A stretch of 33,732 nt of DNA from positions 1 to 33,732 of the forward strand of contig JAEUVY010000019.1 in the NCBI GenBank assembly GCA_016786565.1, written 5' to 3'. The notes under the pieces are model-generated. The model saw only the letters and a list, made by a program, of their open reading frames with translations. It had not been told where the DNA came from and ran no database searches. Made by a program: the position numbers and the translations under genes. This stretch comes from Flavipsychrobacter sp. (GTDB lineage Bacteria; Bacteroidota; Bacteroidia; Chitinophagales; Chitinophagaceae). Positions 18,326 to 26,017 of this stretch are shown one piece after another; within the stretch, counting starts at the first letter, position 1, and every line of letters starts with the position of its first letter.

Positions 18326-19822
18326 TCAGGCAAAAAATCCGTGTATAAACCATCTTGGTTCTGTGGTTCCATAGTGTCCCGACCGGAACAACCAGAACCT
18401 TGAACCTTTCTCATCTTCAACACAATAGTAGTCGCGCTGCAGTCCGTCAGCTATCCACCACTCCTGTTCTATACGCTCAGGACCGTCAGCCTTTACTACC
18501 TGGTGCAGTTCACCCTTATATCGGAACAACATAGGCGGATAGTCCGGAATAGGTACGGTCACGTCTATCACCTCCGGCACCGGCAACAGACATACTGGTC
18601 TGGGTATGTCCTTTCGCCATATTGTTACGGGCTTTTCACTCAGGCCATCTGCTACCCTCACCGATCGCTCCGGCCAGTAATGTTCATCGGGCAGGTATCG
18701 TCTTATCGTATCTCCACCCACTTTCCCTGCCACCCTGTCTATCAACTCACTCAATTCCTTATCGGTGTTTGCCCTGGTATTCCACAGTGCTTCCTGCTCA
18801 GGCGATAGCGCTTCTACTATTGTCGCTTCCATCAAAAACAGTTCTATTCCCAGATCGGGCTCAATGTTGCTGATCTCCTGTTCAAACAATTTATACAGAT
18901 GAGCCACATCTCTCGAAGGTCTGCTTGTGCCTATCTTCACCTGTTGCACATCTCTGTCCACCCTGTAGCAGGTGAGCACACAATAGCGCAGTCCTGCATC
19001 TTCATTTGCCAGTCTCCTGCACAATTCCTCCAGCATATTGCTCAATACGTGCTCTATACCCGCTGCAGTCCTCACAGGATCCATACATGGTTTCCTCACC
19101 TGATGCGGCACTATCGGCTTTATGGGGCAGATAGGTTCTATTGCCTGTCCCAATGCCTGATCAAGCCTCATCAGCAGCACCTCGCCAAATCTTCTGGCCA
19201 GTGCCCGTCGTGGCATGGTCATAAAACTCCTCACATCGTGCAGTCCCAGTTTGTGCAACTTACTCAACACATTTGCCGGCAATCTCAATGCGTCAGGCGG
19301 CAATGGCATTAGTGCCTCCGTCAGCCGTCCCGTTTCCACTATCACATCACCCGGCACATAATGCGCCATTGCCCATGCCGCCCCCACAGTATCTGCCATA
19401 CCCGCGCATGCATGATACCCGAATGCACGCAATCTTGATAATATCTCCTTCAGATATGGTCCTTCCCCACCCCATAGATGCGCGCAACCGCTTATGTCCA
19501 GTATCAACCCGTCTGGCTCGTCGGTAGCCACCACCGGAGTGTACCTGATACACCATTCACCCATTGCATGTAGCGTTTTTGCTACAAGATCATCATCATG
19601 GTCCAGCACCTGCAAGGATGGTAGAATGGCCCTGCAATCGGCCACTACCATTCCGGCACGCACCCCATGTTTGTATGCCACGGCATTTACTGCCTTCACC
19701 ACCATACGCCCATGCTGTGGCAGCACCAGTGCGAAGGGAACATCCTTCATGCCCGGCTGCCGACGCACCACCCTATCCGCCTCCAGAAAGCGGAACCATA
19801 TCACTACAAATCGCCCGGGCAT
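18326..19822 (-). CDS. imuB: ImuB, Y-family polymerase-like protein of the mutasome, 498 aa
   Basis: ImuB is a catalytically dead Y-family polymerase homologue that links ImuA, DnaE2 and the beta clamp. Seen here: N-terminal MPGRFVVIWFRFLEADRV, the finger-region motif AYKHGVRAGM (49-58) and the palm motif LILDISGCAHLWGG (106-119). Active Y-family enzymes have D.D.FF at the N-terminus and (S)IDE in the palm. Here the first site reads IWFRF and the second DGLILD, so key metal ligands are missing, as known for ImuB. The frame is open further upstream (to 19990), but that would overlap imuA by 167 nt. ATG 19822 follows the imuA TAA after 1 nt and begins exactly where ImuB proteins begin. It is followed by dnaE2 after 15 nt. 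Confidence 0.92.
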   Translation of the reverse strand: MPGRFVVIWFRFLEADRVVRRQPGMKDVPFALVLPQHGRMVVKAVNAVAYKHGVRAGMVVADCRAILPSLQVLDHDDDLVAKTLHAMGEWCIRYTPVVATDEPDGLILDISGCAHLWGGEGPYLKEILSRLRAFGYHACAGMADTVGAAWAMAHYVPGDVIVETGRLTEALMPLPPDALRLPANVLSKLHKLGLHDVRSFMTMPRRALARRFGEVLLMRLDQALGQAIEPICPIKPIVPHQVRKPCMDPVRTAAGIEHVLSNMLEELCRRLANEDAGLRYCVLTCYRVDRDVQQVKIGTSRPSRDVAHLYKLFEQEISNIEPDLGIELFLMEATIVEALSPEQEALWNTRANTDKELSELIDRVAGKVGGDTIRRYLPDEHYWPERSVRVADGLSEKPVTIWRKDIPRPVCLLPVPEVIDVTVPIPDYPPMLFRYKGELHQVVKADGPERIEQEWWIADGLQRDYYCVEDEKGSRFWLFRSGHYGTTEPRWFIHGFFA

Positions 19823-19823
19823 A

Positions 19824-20564
19824 TTATCCTGTTTTACGGGTGTGTACCTCCGGTAGAGCAATGATAGTTTTCGGCACATAGCACAGTGTTCCGTTGCGCC
19901 ATTCCAGCACCCAGCTCCCCGGTTTGCCATTGCGCACCTTCTGTAATTGTACATGCCAGCGGGGCATACCCAGGCCAGGCATGCCGTCATCGGCTATGCT
20001 GGTTTCCGGTGTTATTTTCCACCTCGACACACACGCTACTGTATTTTCTGTTCTTGGGTTCTTCCGGTGAATAAATCCCGTAACACTGCTTCGCTCCACG
20101 GCCAGCTGCAGCCTTCTCGATTCCATAAAACTCAGCTCACCTACCTCGCCTACCACCAGCTGCAATGCCTCGCATTTCAGTGCCTCTTCTATCGTCCACA
20201 ATACATCCTTCTTTCGCGGCGGGTCTATAAATATTACCTTGTCCGGTGCTATACCGAATTGTGCCAATGCCACCGGGTACACAGTTCGCTTCGCACCCAC
20301 CCACACACATACGCCCGATGCAGGCATCAGCTTACCCGCAACCCCCATCATAAAACCATTGGTTGCGGCTGCAGCACCCATATCATAACTGATGAATTCA
20401 TGCACTGCCGCCCTCGGAAATTCCTTACCCGGGAATGCCTCCTCTATGGCTCCGAGCCCGGTTGCACTTTGGTCATTCAGGGCCACAGCGCCACCACGCT
20501 GCATGGAAAGGACCTCTTTTTGCAGCGCTTTCACAATATCTTCCTTCTTCAATAGCGGTTCCAT
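19824..20564 (-). CDS. imuA: ImuA, RecA-like mutasome accessory protein, 246 aa
   Basis: First gene of the imuA-imuB-dnaE2 cassette. The sequence has a RecA-like fold pattern: FPRAAVHEFIS near 50-60, GAAAATNGFMMGVAGKL where the P-loop region would fall, ASGVCVWVG, PDKVIFIDPPRKKDVLW with the helix after it, and ALQLVVGEVGELSF...SRRLQLA (Walker B-like strand). The expected P-loop GxxxxGK(T/S) is not canonical, which is common in ImuA/SulA-related proteins. Assignment rests on this pattern plus the exact gene order with imuB and dnaE2. In other species ImuA is required with ImuB for DnaE2-dependent mutagenesis and modulates RecA. The start ATG 20564 gives MEPLLKKEDIVKALQKEV. The stop is 1 nt before the imuB ATG, which indicates tight translational coupling. 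Confidence 0.87.
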   Translation of the reverse strand: MEPLLKKEDIVKALQKEVLSMQRGGAVALNDQSATGLGAIEEAFPGKEFPRAAVHEFISYDMGAAAATNGFMMGVAGKLMPASGVCVWVGAKRTVYPVALAQFGIAPDKVIFIDPPRKKDVLWTIEEALKCEALQLVVGEVGELSFMESRRLQLAVERSSVTGFIHRKNPRTENTVACVSRWKITPETSIADDGMPGLGMPRWHVQLQKVRNGKPGSWVLEWRNGTLCYVPKTIIALPEVHTRKTG

Positions 20565-20586
20565 ACAGGGGGCATTATGAACTTCA

Positions 20587-20608
20587 GAACAAAATTATTC
20601 TGCTGTTC
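20587..20608. promoter_or_regulatory. Candidate damage-response operator upstream of imuA
   Basis: An interrupted palindrome GAACA (20587-20591) - 12 nt - TGTTC (20604-20608) lies 23-44 nt upstream of the imuA start. A further GTTC occurs on the minus strand next to it. The GAAC/GTTC half-sites recall LexA boxes of some phyla, but I know no confirmed LexA consensus for this group that fits this spacing, so this is weak. Confidence 0.25.
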
Positions 20609-20681
20609 ATTCACTTAGCTATTCCCGCCCCAATTTGTGGATAAGTTCCTGCGCCACACCCTCCTCGGGTCTGCTTACAGG

Positions 20682-21446
20682 TCAGCGTTTCGCCTTCGTT
20701 TTTGGTGGTTTCTTTTCATCGGTCTTGGCCGATTCTGCTACCATCGACAACATGGTGTCTATCTCTTCCGGAGTGAAGTAGCGCCACTTGCCTACAGGCA
20801 TTTTGCCCAATTGCACATTCATTATGCGCACCCTTGTCAGGGTCATCACTTTGTAGTCAAGGAATTCACACATACGCCTTATCTGCCGGTTCAGACCCTG
20901 TGTCAGTATGATCCTGAAACGCCTGCCACCCTCCTGTCGCACAAAACACTTCTTCGTCACTGTGCCCAACATAGGTATGCCATTACTCATCTTTTGTATG
21001 AACTCAGGCGTTATGGCTTTATCCACCGTCACTATATATTCCTTCTCGTGATGGTTGGAAGCCCGCAATATCTTATTCACTATGTCTCCGTCATTGGTCA
21101 GGAAGATAAGCCCGTCAGAATCTTTATCCAGCCTGCCTATCGGAAATATCCGCTTCGGGTGATTGATATATGAAATGATATTGGTCCTGTCTTTCAGATC
21201 GGTGGTTGATGTAACACCTACCGGTTTATTGAATGCAATGTATATAGGGCGCGTAGCCTTGAATGCGCTCTTTATCGGTTCACCGTCTATAGCCACTTTA
21301 TCGCCCGGCGACACGCGCGCACCCGGCAATACCAGTTCGTCATTCACCGTCACACGGGCCTGTTCTATCAGTTTGTCAGCTTCCCTTCTCGAGCAGAACC
21401 CTGTAGAGCTGATATATTTATTCAGGCTTATTTGTTCGTTAGGCAT
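20682..21446 (-). CDS. rluF: 23S rRNA pseudouridine(2604) synthase RluF, 254 aa
   Basis: It converts U2604 (E. coli numbering) of 23S rRNA to pseudouridine. Residues ~7-54 form the S4 RNA-binding domain (LNKYISSTGFCSRREADKLI). The catalytic domain has GRLDKDSDGLIFLTNDGD with catalytic Asp107, then NKILRASNHHEKEY, GTVTKKC and GLNRQIRRMCEFLDYKV. The run IPIG/FPIGRLDKDS with NHPKR before it, HEKEY, and GTVTKKC are all shared with RluF rather than RluB/RsuA. The C-terminal tail is Lys-rich and low complexity (KTDEKKPPKTKAKR). It is upstream of imuA on the same strand with a 117-nt gap, so it may be separate from that operon. It is divergent from pyk. Confidence 0.93.
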   Translation of the reverse strand: MPNEQISLNKYISSTGFCSRREADKLIEQARVTVNDELVLPGARVSPGDKVAIDGEPIKSAFKATRPIYIAFNKPVGVTSTTDLKDRTNIISYINHPKRIFPIGRLDKDSDGLIFLTNDGDIVNKILRASNHHEKEYIVTVDKAITPEFIQKMSNGIPMLGTVTKKCFVRQEGGRRFRIILTQGLNRQIRRMCEFLDYKVMTLTRVRIMNVQLGKMPVGKWRYFTPEEIDTMLSMVAESAKTDEKKPPKTKAKR

Positions 21447-21522
21447 TCACGCAAATTTATTCAAAATCCATTACATCCCTTCTCTATTATCATACCACCA
21501 AGCGCCACACCTCTTTTATCGT

Positions 21523-21530
21523 TATCTTTG
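21523..21530 (+). promoter_or_regulatory. Candidate -7 promoter box for pyk (TATCTTTG)
   Basis: Exact match to the Bacteroidota sigma-A -7 consensus TAnnTTTG, 102 nt upstream of the chosen pyk start and in the rluF/pyk divergent gap. No convincing TTG -33 element is seen at the usual distance. Confidence 0.4.
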
Positions 21531-21632
21531 GCTTTCACGCTACAACACACATTATTAGCAATAACATAAACCTGATGCCGATGGTATTTTCAACAGAATA
21601 CCGAATATTTGCAATCAGGAAAATCTCGATCT

Positions 21633-23057
21633 ATGCTTCATAAGACCAAAATTATCGCCACAGTAGGCCCTGCCTGCAATACTTCCGAAAAACTGCTGGC
21701 TCTCGTTCAGGCCGGTGTCAATGTTTTCAGGCTCAACTTTTCTCATGGCACTCACGAGCAACATAAAGAGGTCATAGACCGCATTAAAGAGATCAATAGT
21801 ACTTACCCATTCAATATCGCTATACTTGCCGACCTGCAGGGCCCAAAACTGCGTGTAGGCATCATTCAGGATAACGCCCTCGATCTCAAGACCGGCGACC
21901 GTTTCTACTTTACCAACGAAAAATGTATTGGCAATGCCGAGCAGGTTTATCTGTCTTACCCAAACTTCCACAACGATGTGAAAGTGGACGAGAAGATACT
22001 TCTGGACGATGGCAAGATAGAGGTCATGGTAAAGGACATCGACCACAATACACATCGCGTACTCGTAGAGGTGGTTACTCCCGGCATACTTTCATCCAAC
22101 AAAGGCATTAATCTCCCTGATACCAAAATATCATTGCCATCTCTGTCAGAGAAAGACCTTCAGGACCTCGACTTCATTATCAGTCAGGATATTGATTGGG
22201 TGGCGCTCTCTTTCGTCCGCACGCCCGACGATGTGAAACAACTTCGCGAGCGCATACGCAGCCGCAACAGCAATGCAAAGATCATTTCCAAGATAGAGAA
22301 GCCCGAAGCGCTCCTGCACCTGCGCGAGATCATTCTGGCTTCCGATGCGGTAATGGTGGCGCGCGGCGACCTGGGCGTGGAACTGCCACTGGAACAGATA
22401 CCAATGATCCAGAAGAACATTGTGCGCAAGTGCATCCACAGGGCCAAGCCGGTTATCATTGCCACCCAGATGATGGAAAGCATGATGGACCGTCCGCGTC
22501 CAAACCGCAGCGAGATCACCGACGTGGCCAATGCCGTGATGGAAGGTGCTGATGCGGTTATGCTGAGTGGCGAGACCGCTATGGGTCAATATCCTGTTCA
22601 GGTCGTAAAGACCATGGTCAACATCATAAACGAGGTAGAGAAAGAGGAAATGGTATATAACCGCAACCTCACACCGCAGCCGCACTCTCCGTCATTCCTC
22701 AGCGATGCGCTCTGCTACAATGCCTGCGAGATGGCCCGCGACATCAAGGCCGATGCACTCATAGGCATGACGCAGTCAGGTTACACCGGCTTCATGTTGT
22801 CCAGCTACAGACCGCATTCCAACCTGTTTGTGTTCACCAAAACACAAAGTCTCATCAATCAGCTCAGTCTTAGCTGGGGGGTACAAGCCTTCTACTACGA
22901 CAAAGAAGAAAGTATTGACGAGGTTATTGCCGATCAGCACAAGATCCTTATAGAAAAGGGACTGCTGCAACCCGGCAATGTGGTGGTAAATACCGGTAGC
23001 ATACCCATACAGTCGCACATGCCTACCAACATGCTGAAGGTGACACGCATAGCATAG
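21633..23057 (+). CDS. pyk: Pyruvate kinase, 474 aa
   Basis: It makes pyruvate and ATP from phosphoenolpyruvate and ADP, the last step of glycolysis, in the cytoplasm. Visible motifs: KTKIIATVGPAC (4-15), VFRLNFSHGTHEQH (31-44) with the substrate-binding Arg33, ADLQGPKLRVG, the active-site signature IISKIEKPEAL (218-228) with catalytic Lys220, MVARGDLGVELP (metal and substrate binding), ATQMMESM, and the C-terminal domain to residue 474. Length is normal for bacterial PykF/PykA. A TTG at 21609 opens the same frame, but the ATG at 21633 gives the standard N-terminus MLHKTKIIATVGP. The stop is only 2 nt from the stop of the convergent GH125 gene, with no terminator between. Confidence 0.96.
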   Translation: MLHKTKIIATVGPACNTSEKLLALVQAGVNVFRLNFSHGTHEQHKEVIDRIKEINSTYPFNIAILADLQGPKLRVGIIQDNALDLKTGDRFYFTNEKCIGNAEQVYLSYPNFHNDVKVDEKILLDDGKIEVMVKDIDHNTHRVLVEVVTPGILSSNKGINLPDTKISLPSLSEKDLQDLDFIISQDIDWVALSFVRTPDDVKQLRERIRSRNSNAKIISKIEKPEALLHLREIILASDAVMVARGDLGVELPLEQIPMIQKNIVRKCIHRAKPVIIATQMMESMMDRPRPNRSEITDVANAVMEGADAVMLSGETAMGQYPVQVVKTMVNIINEVEKEEMVYNRNLTPQPHSPSFLSDALCYNACEMARDIKADALIGMTQSGYTGFMLSSYRPHSNLFVFTKTQSLINQLSLSWGVQAFYYDKEESIDEVIADQHKILIEKGLLQPGNVVVNTGSIPIQSHMPTNMLKVTRIA

Positions 23058-23059
23058 GT

Positions 23060-24475
23060 CTATCCAAGCAATGCGGGGCGTTCCCGGTATACTTTAAGTA
23101 CAAATTCGCCAAACAAAGTATTGGCCCAGGCAAACCATGGCCGGCTGAATTTGGCGGCATCGTCCTTATGGAACGCCTCGTGCATAAAGCCGGTACCTGC
23201 ATGTGTCTTTTGTAGCGTCAGCAGGCAGTTTCTTATTTCCTGCTCGTCCTTGCCGGTGATGCCCCGCATAATGATGCTCAGCGGCCATATGTAGTCTGCA
23301 CCCACATGCGGGCCACCTATACCCTCTCCGGCCGCGCCTTTGAAATAGAACGGGTTCCTCTGCGACAGCACAAACTTCCGGGTGTTCTTGTACACCACAT
23401 TGTTCTCCATGCCGGGCACCAGGTAGGCCAGCGATAGCAGCGACGGCACATTCGCATCGTCCATCAGGTTCACACTACCCATGCCGTTTGTCTCGTAGGC
23501 ATATATTTCACCCAGTTCATTGTCTATATGGGTGGCGCAGGCATTCAAACCCTTTATCAGGTCATCTATCAGACCGTCAGTATCAGCATCATCCTTTATG
23601 CCTTTCGCCCTGTATATGGCTTTCAGTTGCTTCAGACTTTCCAGTGCAAACAGGTTCGATGGGATCAGGTACGGAAATACAGTAGCATCGTCACTCGGGC
23701 GGAACATAGAGCAGATCAGCCCGTTCGGCTTCACCGGGTAGCCATAACCGCCCAGCGGCAGACTGTCAGTAGCATATTCGGTGCGGCGCATAAAGCTGTA
23801 TGGTCCCTTGCCGTCCTTGCGTTGTTGCTCCCTGAAGGTTTTTACTACCAGCTTCATAGCGGCCTGCCATTGCTCGTCAAACACACTTGTGTCGCCCGTG
23901 GCCTTCCAGTAGCCATGTGCCAGCCTTATGGGGTAGCAAAGACTATCAATCTCCCATTTGCGCTCGTGTATGCCGGGTTGCATCTTGGTATTATCATCCT
24001 TCCATTCGCTCACCTTGTTCGGGTCTTTATAAAAGGCATTGGCATAGGGGTCTTTCAGTATACACTTCGCCTGCCGGTTGATAACGCCCGTTATCAGTTG
24101 TTTCAGTGGCTCATCCTTGCTGCATAGCTGCAGGTACGGCCACACCTGTGCCGACGAGTCGCGCAGCCACATGGCATCTATGTCGCCTGTTATCACATAT
24201 GTGTCCGGCTTGCCGTCTATTATCTCAAACTCAACAGTGGTGTCCAGCGTGTTCGGAAAACTGTTCTCAAACATCCATGCCAGTTCCTTGTTCCCTATCT
24301 TTTGTTTCACCTCGGCAATGGTTGCCTCCACGGCGGCACTATTGAATTTTCGCTTTTCCGGGGCTACACGCACCACCGGAAAACCTGTCGGCATACCCAT
24401 CAGTTGTGTGTAGCGCGATAACATCAACGCGCCTCCCGCCAGCGATGCTTTTATAATAAAGTCCTTCCTGTTCAT
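23060..24475 (-). CDS. Glycoside hydrolase family 125 protein (exo-alpha-1,6-mannosidase), 471 aa
   Basis: GH125 enzymes remove alpha-1,6-linked mannose from glycans by an inverting mechanism. Family hallmarks seen: TGDIDAMWLRDSSAQVWPYL (97-116), KCILKDPYANAF, GIHERKWEIDSLCYPIRLAH (168-187, likely containing catalytic acid residues), DSLPLGGYGYPVKPNGLICS, FRPSDDATVFPYLIPSNLFA, GGPHVGADYIWPLSII, TGFMHEAFH and FSRPWFAWANTLFGEFV. The N-terminus MNRKDFIIKASLAGGALMLS looks like an export signal with a Tat-like NRKDFI start but only one Arg. A periplasmic or lipid-anchored location is inferred. It starts 9 nt after the stop of the upstream small exported protein, so it is probably the last gene of a three-gene operon. 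Apart from its neighbours no SusC/SusD genes are in view, so the glycan source is unknown. Confidence 0.93.
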   Translation of the reverse strand: MNRKDFIIKASLAGGALMLSRYTQLMGMPTGFPVVRVAPEKRKFNSAAVEATIAEVKQKIGNKELAWMFENSFPNTLDTTVEFEIIDGKPDTYVITGDIDAMWLRDSSAQVWPYLQLCSKDEPLKQLITGVINRQAKCILKDPYANAFYKDPNKVSEWKDDNTKMQPGIHERKWEIDSLCYPIRLAHGYWKATGDTSVFDEQWQAAMKLVVKTFREQQRKDGKGPYSFMRRTEYATDSLPLGGYGYPVKPNGLICSMFRPSDDATVFPYLIPSNLFALESLKQLKAIYRAKGIKDDADTDGLIDDLIKGLNACATHIDNELGEIYAYETNGMGSVNLMDDANVPSLLSLAYLVPGMENNVVYKNTRKFVLSQRNPFYFKGAAGEGIGGPHVGADYIWPLSIIMRGITGKDEQEIRNCLLTLQKTHAGTGFMHEAFHKDDAAKFSRPWFAWANTLFGEFVLKVYRERPALLG

Positions 24476-24484
24476 TGTTGTTGG

Positions 24485-24919
24485 TTATTTCATTTCCTCT
24501 ATCAGCCCCATTAGCTGCCGCTTAAAAGCCCTTACCTCCGCCGACTGCTCTGGTGTGTCATCTATGTCCAGCTTCATCCGCACATCGGCCGGGCCGCTAA
24601 TGATCTCCAGATATATCCCACCCTGGTCGTGACTGTCGGGGTTGCCAATCACCACCCTGTTTTTGTTGCACAGCTCCAGCGGCACCTTTTTCAGCAGTGG
24701 CAATGCGGCCTTGTGCTGTTCAGCCGTCATTTTGGTGGTGCCGGAGAAGTAGTACGCCCAGTTCAGCGATCCGTAGCGGGCGCTGTCGTCTCTGCGCAGT
24801 CCTGCGTTGTCCAACTCATATACCCGCACACAGTTGCCCTTGCACATACTATAATACGCACCAAATACAAGCTTGTCTATCTCTATGGGCTCCTGTGCCT
24901 GCACTTGTTGTGCGGCCAT
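24485..24919 (-). CDS. Small exported protein of unknown function, paralogue of 24985-25461
   Basis: I do not recognise the family. The first ATG is at 24919 (144 aa), but the frame reads CTG AAA AAG upstream at 24952 and encodes KKILLPVLLLMAAQQVQAQ, a textbook Sec signal peptide with AQA-type cleavage. The true product is therefore probably 155 aa with a CTG start, or a gene that has lost its ATG. The mature part shares with the upstream neighbour a pair of Cys in MCKGNCVRVYEL, LNWAYYF, ALPLLKKVPLELC, GNPDSHDQGGIYLEI and DIDDTPEQSAEVRAFKRQL. The fold is unknown. The paired Cys suggest a disulfide in the periplasm. It lies 9 nt before GH125 and ~32 nt after the paralogue, all on one strand. 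Confidence 0.8.
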   Translation of the reverse strand: MAAQQVQAQEPIEIDKLVFGAYYSMCKGNCVRVYELDNAGLRRDDSARYGSLNWAYYFSGTTKMTAEQHKAALPLLKKVPLELCNKNRVVIGNPDSHDQGGIYLEIISGPADVRMKLDIDDTPEQSAEVRAFKRQLMGLIEEMK

Positions 24920-24984
24920 CAGTAGCAGTACAGGGAGTAGTATCTTTTTCAGATTGTCTTTTTTTTACGATTGTTACTGCCGGG

Positions 24985-25461
24985 TCACTTTATCTGTTTC
25001 ATCACATCCAGCACCCGTTGCTTAAATGTCCTCACCTCAGCCGACTGGTCCGGTGTATCGTCCATATCTATTCGGAAACGGTATATAGCCGGAATGGTCT
25101 TGATAATGATATACACCCCTCCCTGGTCATGGCTATCCGGGCTGCCAAAGGTCGTGGTGCTGTTCTTCATCAGTTCGGCAGGCACCTGCTTCAACAGTGG
25201 GATTGCTATGTTCTGCTTGGTCTTATCCATTGTGCGGGTGGCCTTAAAAACATATACCCAGTTCAGCGTCGCATTAGTCACACTATCATCTATCTGCAGC
25301 ACGGCCGGGCTCACATTATATACCCGCACACAGTTCTTCAGGCAATTGCCATAAAAGGTACCAAAGGTGATACCGTCAACCACCGTCGCATCATAGTCAG
25401 GGTCTTTCTTACACCCTGCCAGCAAAACCCACACAGTAATTATCGCCCAAACTATCCTCAT
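24985..25461 (-). CDS. Lipoprotein of unknown function, paralogue of 24485-24919, 158 aa
   Basis: The N-terminus MRIVWAIITVWVLLAGCKKD is a lipoprotein signal with lipobox LAGC, so Cys17 is the expected lipidation site. The mature region shares with its neighbour NCLKNCVRVYNV (the CxxxC pair), LNWVYVF, IPLLKQVPAEL, GSPDSHDQGGVYIII and DMDDTPDQSAEVRTFKQRV. The family is unknown to me and no catalytic motif is obvious. It is probably the first gene of an operon with the paralogue and the GH125 mannosidase, which suggests a role at the cell envelope connected to glycan handling, though this is guilt by association. One member is lipid-anchored and the other probably soluble, so the pair may have split the same job between membrane and periplasm. 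Confidence 0.82.
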   Translation of the reverse strand: MRIVWAIITVWVLLAGCKKDPDYDATVVDGITFGTFYGNCLKNCVRVYNVSPAVLQIDDSVTNATLNWVYVFKATRTMDKTKQNIAIPLLKQVPAELMKNSTTTFGSPDSHDQGGVYIIIKTIPAIYRFRIDMDDTPDQSAEVRTFKQRVLDVMKQIK

Positions 25462-25617
25462 ACATTTTCAATAATATTTGAAGGTACAAAAAGCCGCTTC
25501 AATTTGTGTTATCGCGCGGCAGATTGCATCTGTCGCCACCTCATTGGCTATGGCGTTTCCAATGTGTCTATACCTCGGTATGTCTGTTTAACTCCCGGCG
25601 ATCGTATTACTCCCAAA

Positions 25618-25812
25618 CCCCGAAGGGGTGACATAATTATAGCCACAGATCATCATAAACACAAAGCCCTGAAGGGGCGACATTATTCCATCTCTTTATC
25701 TAAAACAACTATCCGCTGATCAGATTACAACATACAAATACCCTATCTGCCCCTTAGGGGCAACCGCTTTGTAGCTCGCGACACCCATCAATACCGCTTG
25801 CCCCGTCGGGGC
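25618..25812. repeat. Patch of four short GC-rich palindromes, interspersed-repeat type
   Basis: Four small palindromes: CCCCGAAGGGG (25618-25628), GCCCTGAAGGGGC (25666-25678), TGCCCCTTAGGGGCA (25748-25762) and GCCCCGTCGGGGC (25800-25812). The first two share a longer unit, CCCYGAAGGGGYGACATWATT, 49 bp apart. The last two share GGGGCAA(C/G)CGG-like flanks in opposite orientation. This resembles the REP-like intergenic repeats that are common in Chitinophagales and other Bacteroidota genomes. The family cannot be proved from one window. Confidence 0.65.
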
Positions 25813-26009
25813 TACCCGATTGCCAGTAACCGTGTGTTCTCATTACAATCGAAACCGATCTCTCTTTTGATGTCCTCCGGCAGGCAATTGTTCTCAATCA
25901 TCACTTTTACTATGCTGTTGCGGCAAATACCACACCTTGTTTTCCTGTACAATATCGCCAGTGGTAAATAGTCTCCCTGAATGTTGGATATTATGAATAT
26001 CAATTTTCG

Positions 26010-26017
26010 TACTTTTG
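26010..26017 (+). promoter_or_regulatory. Candidate -7 promoter box (TACTTTTG)
   Basis: Exact TAnnTTTG match with a TTG 23 nt upstream (25984-25986), 167 nt before the lipoprotein gene at 26184. The spacer is at the long end of what is accepted. Confidence 0.3.

Noticed and set aside
19823..19990. Upstream extension of imuB to an ATG at 19990
   Set aside because: It would overlap imuA by 167 nt, and the added residues show no polymerase-like pattern. ATG 19822 sits 1 nt after the imuA stop and begins at the conserved N-terminus.
24697..25719. A 340-codon open frame on the plus strand
   Set aside because: It lies across two minus-strand genes with clear signal sequences and shared protein motifs. 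Its own translation is rich in Cys, His and Ser with no domain pattern, as expected for an antisense shadow.
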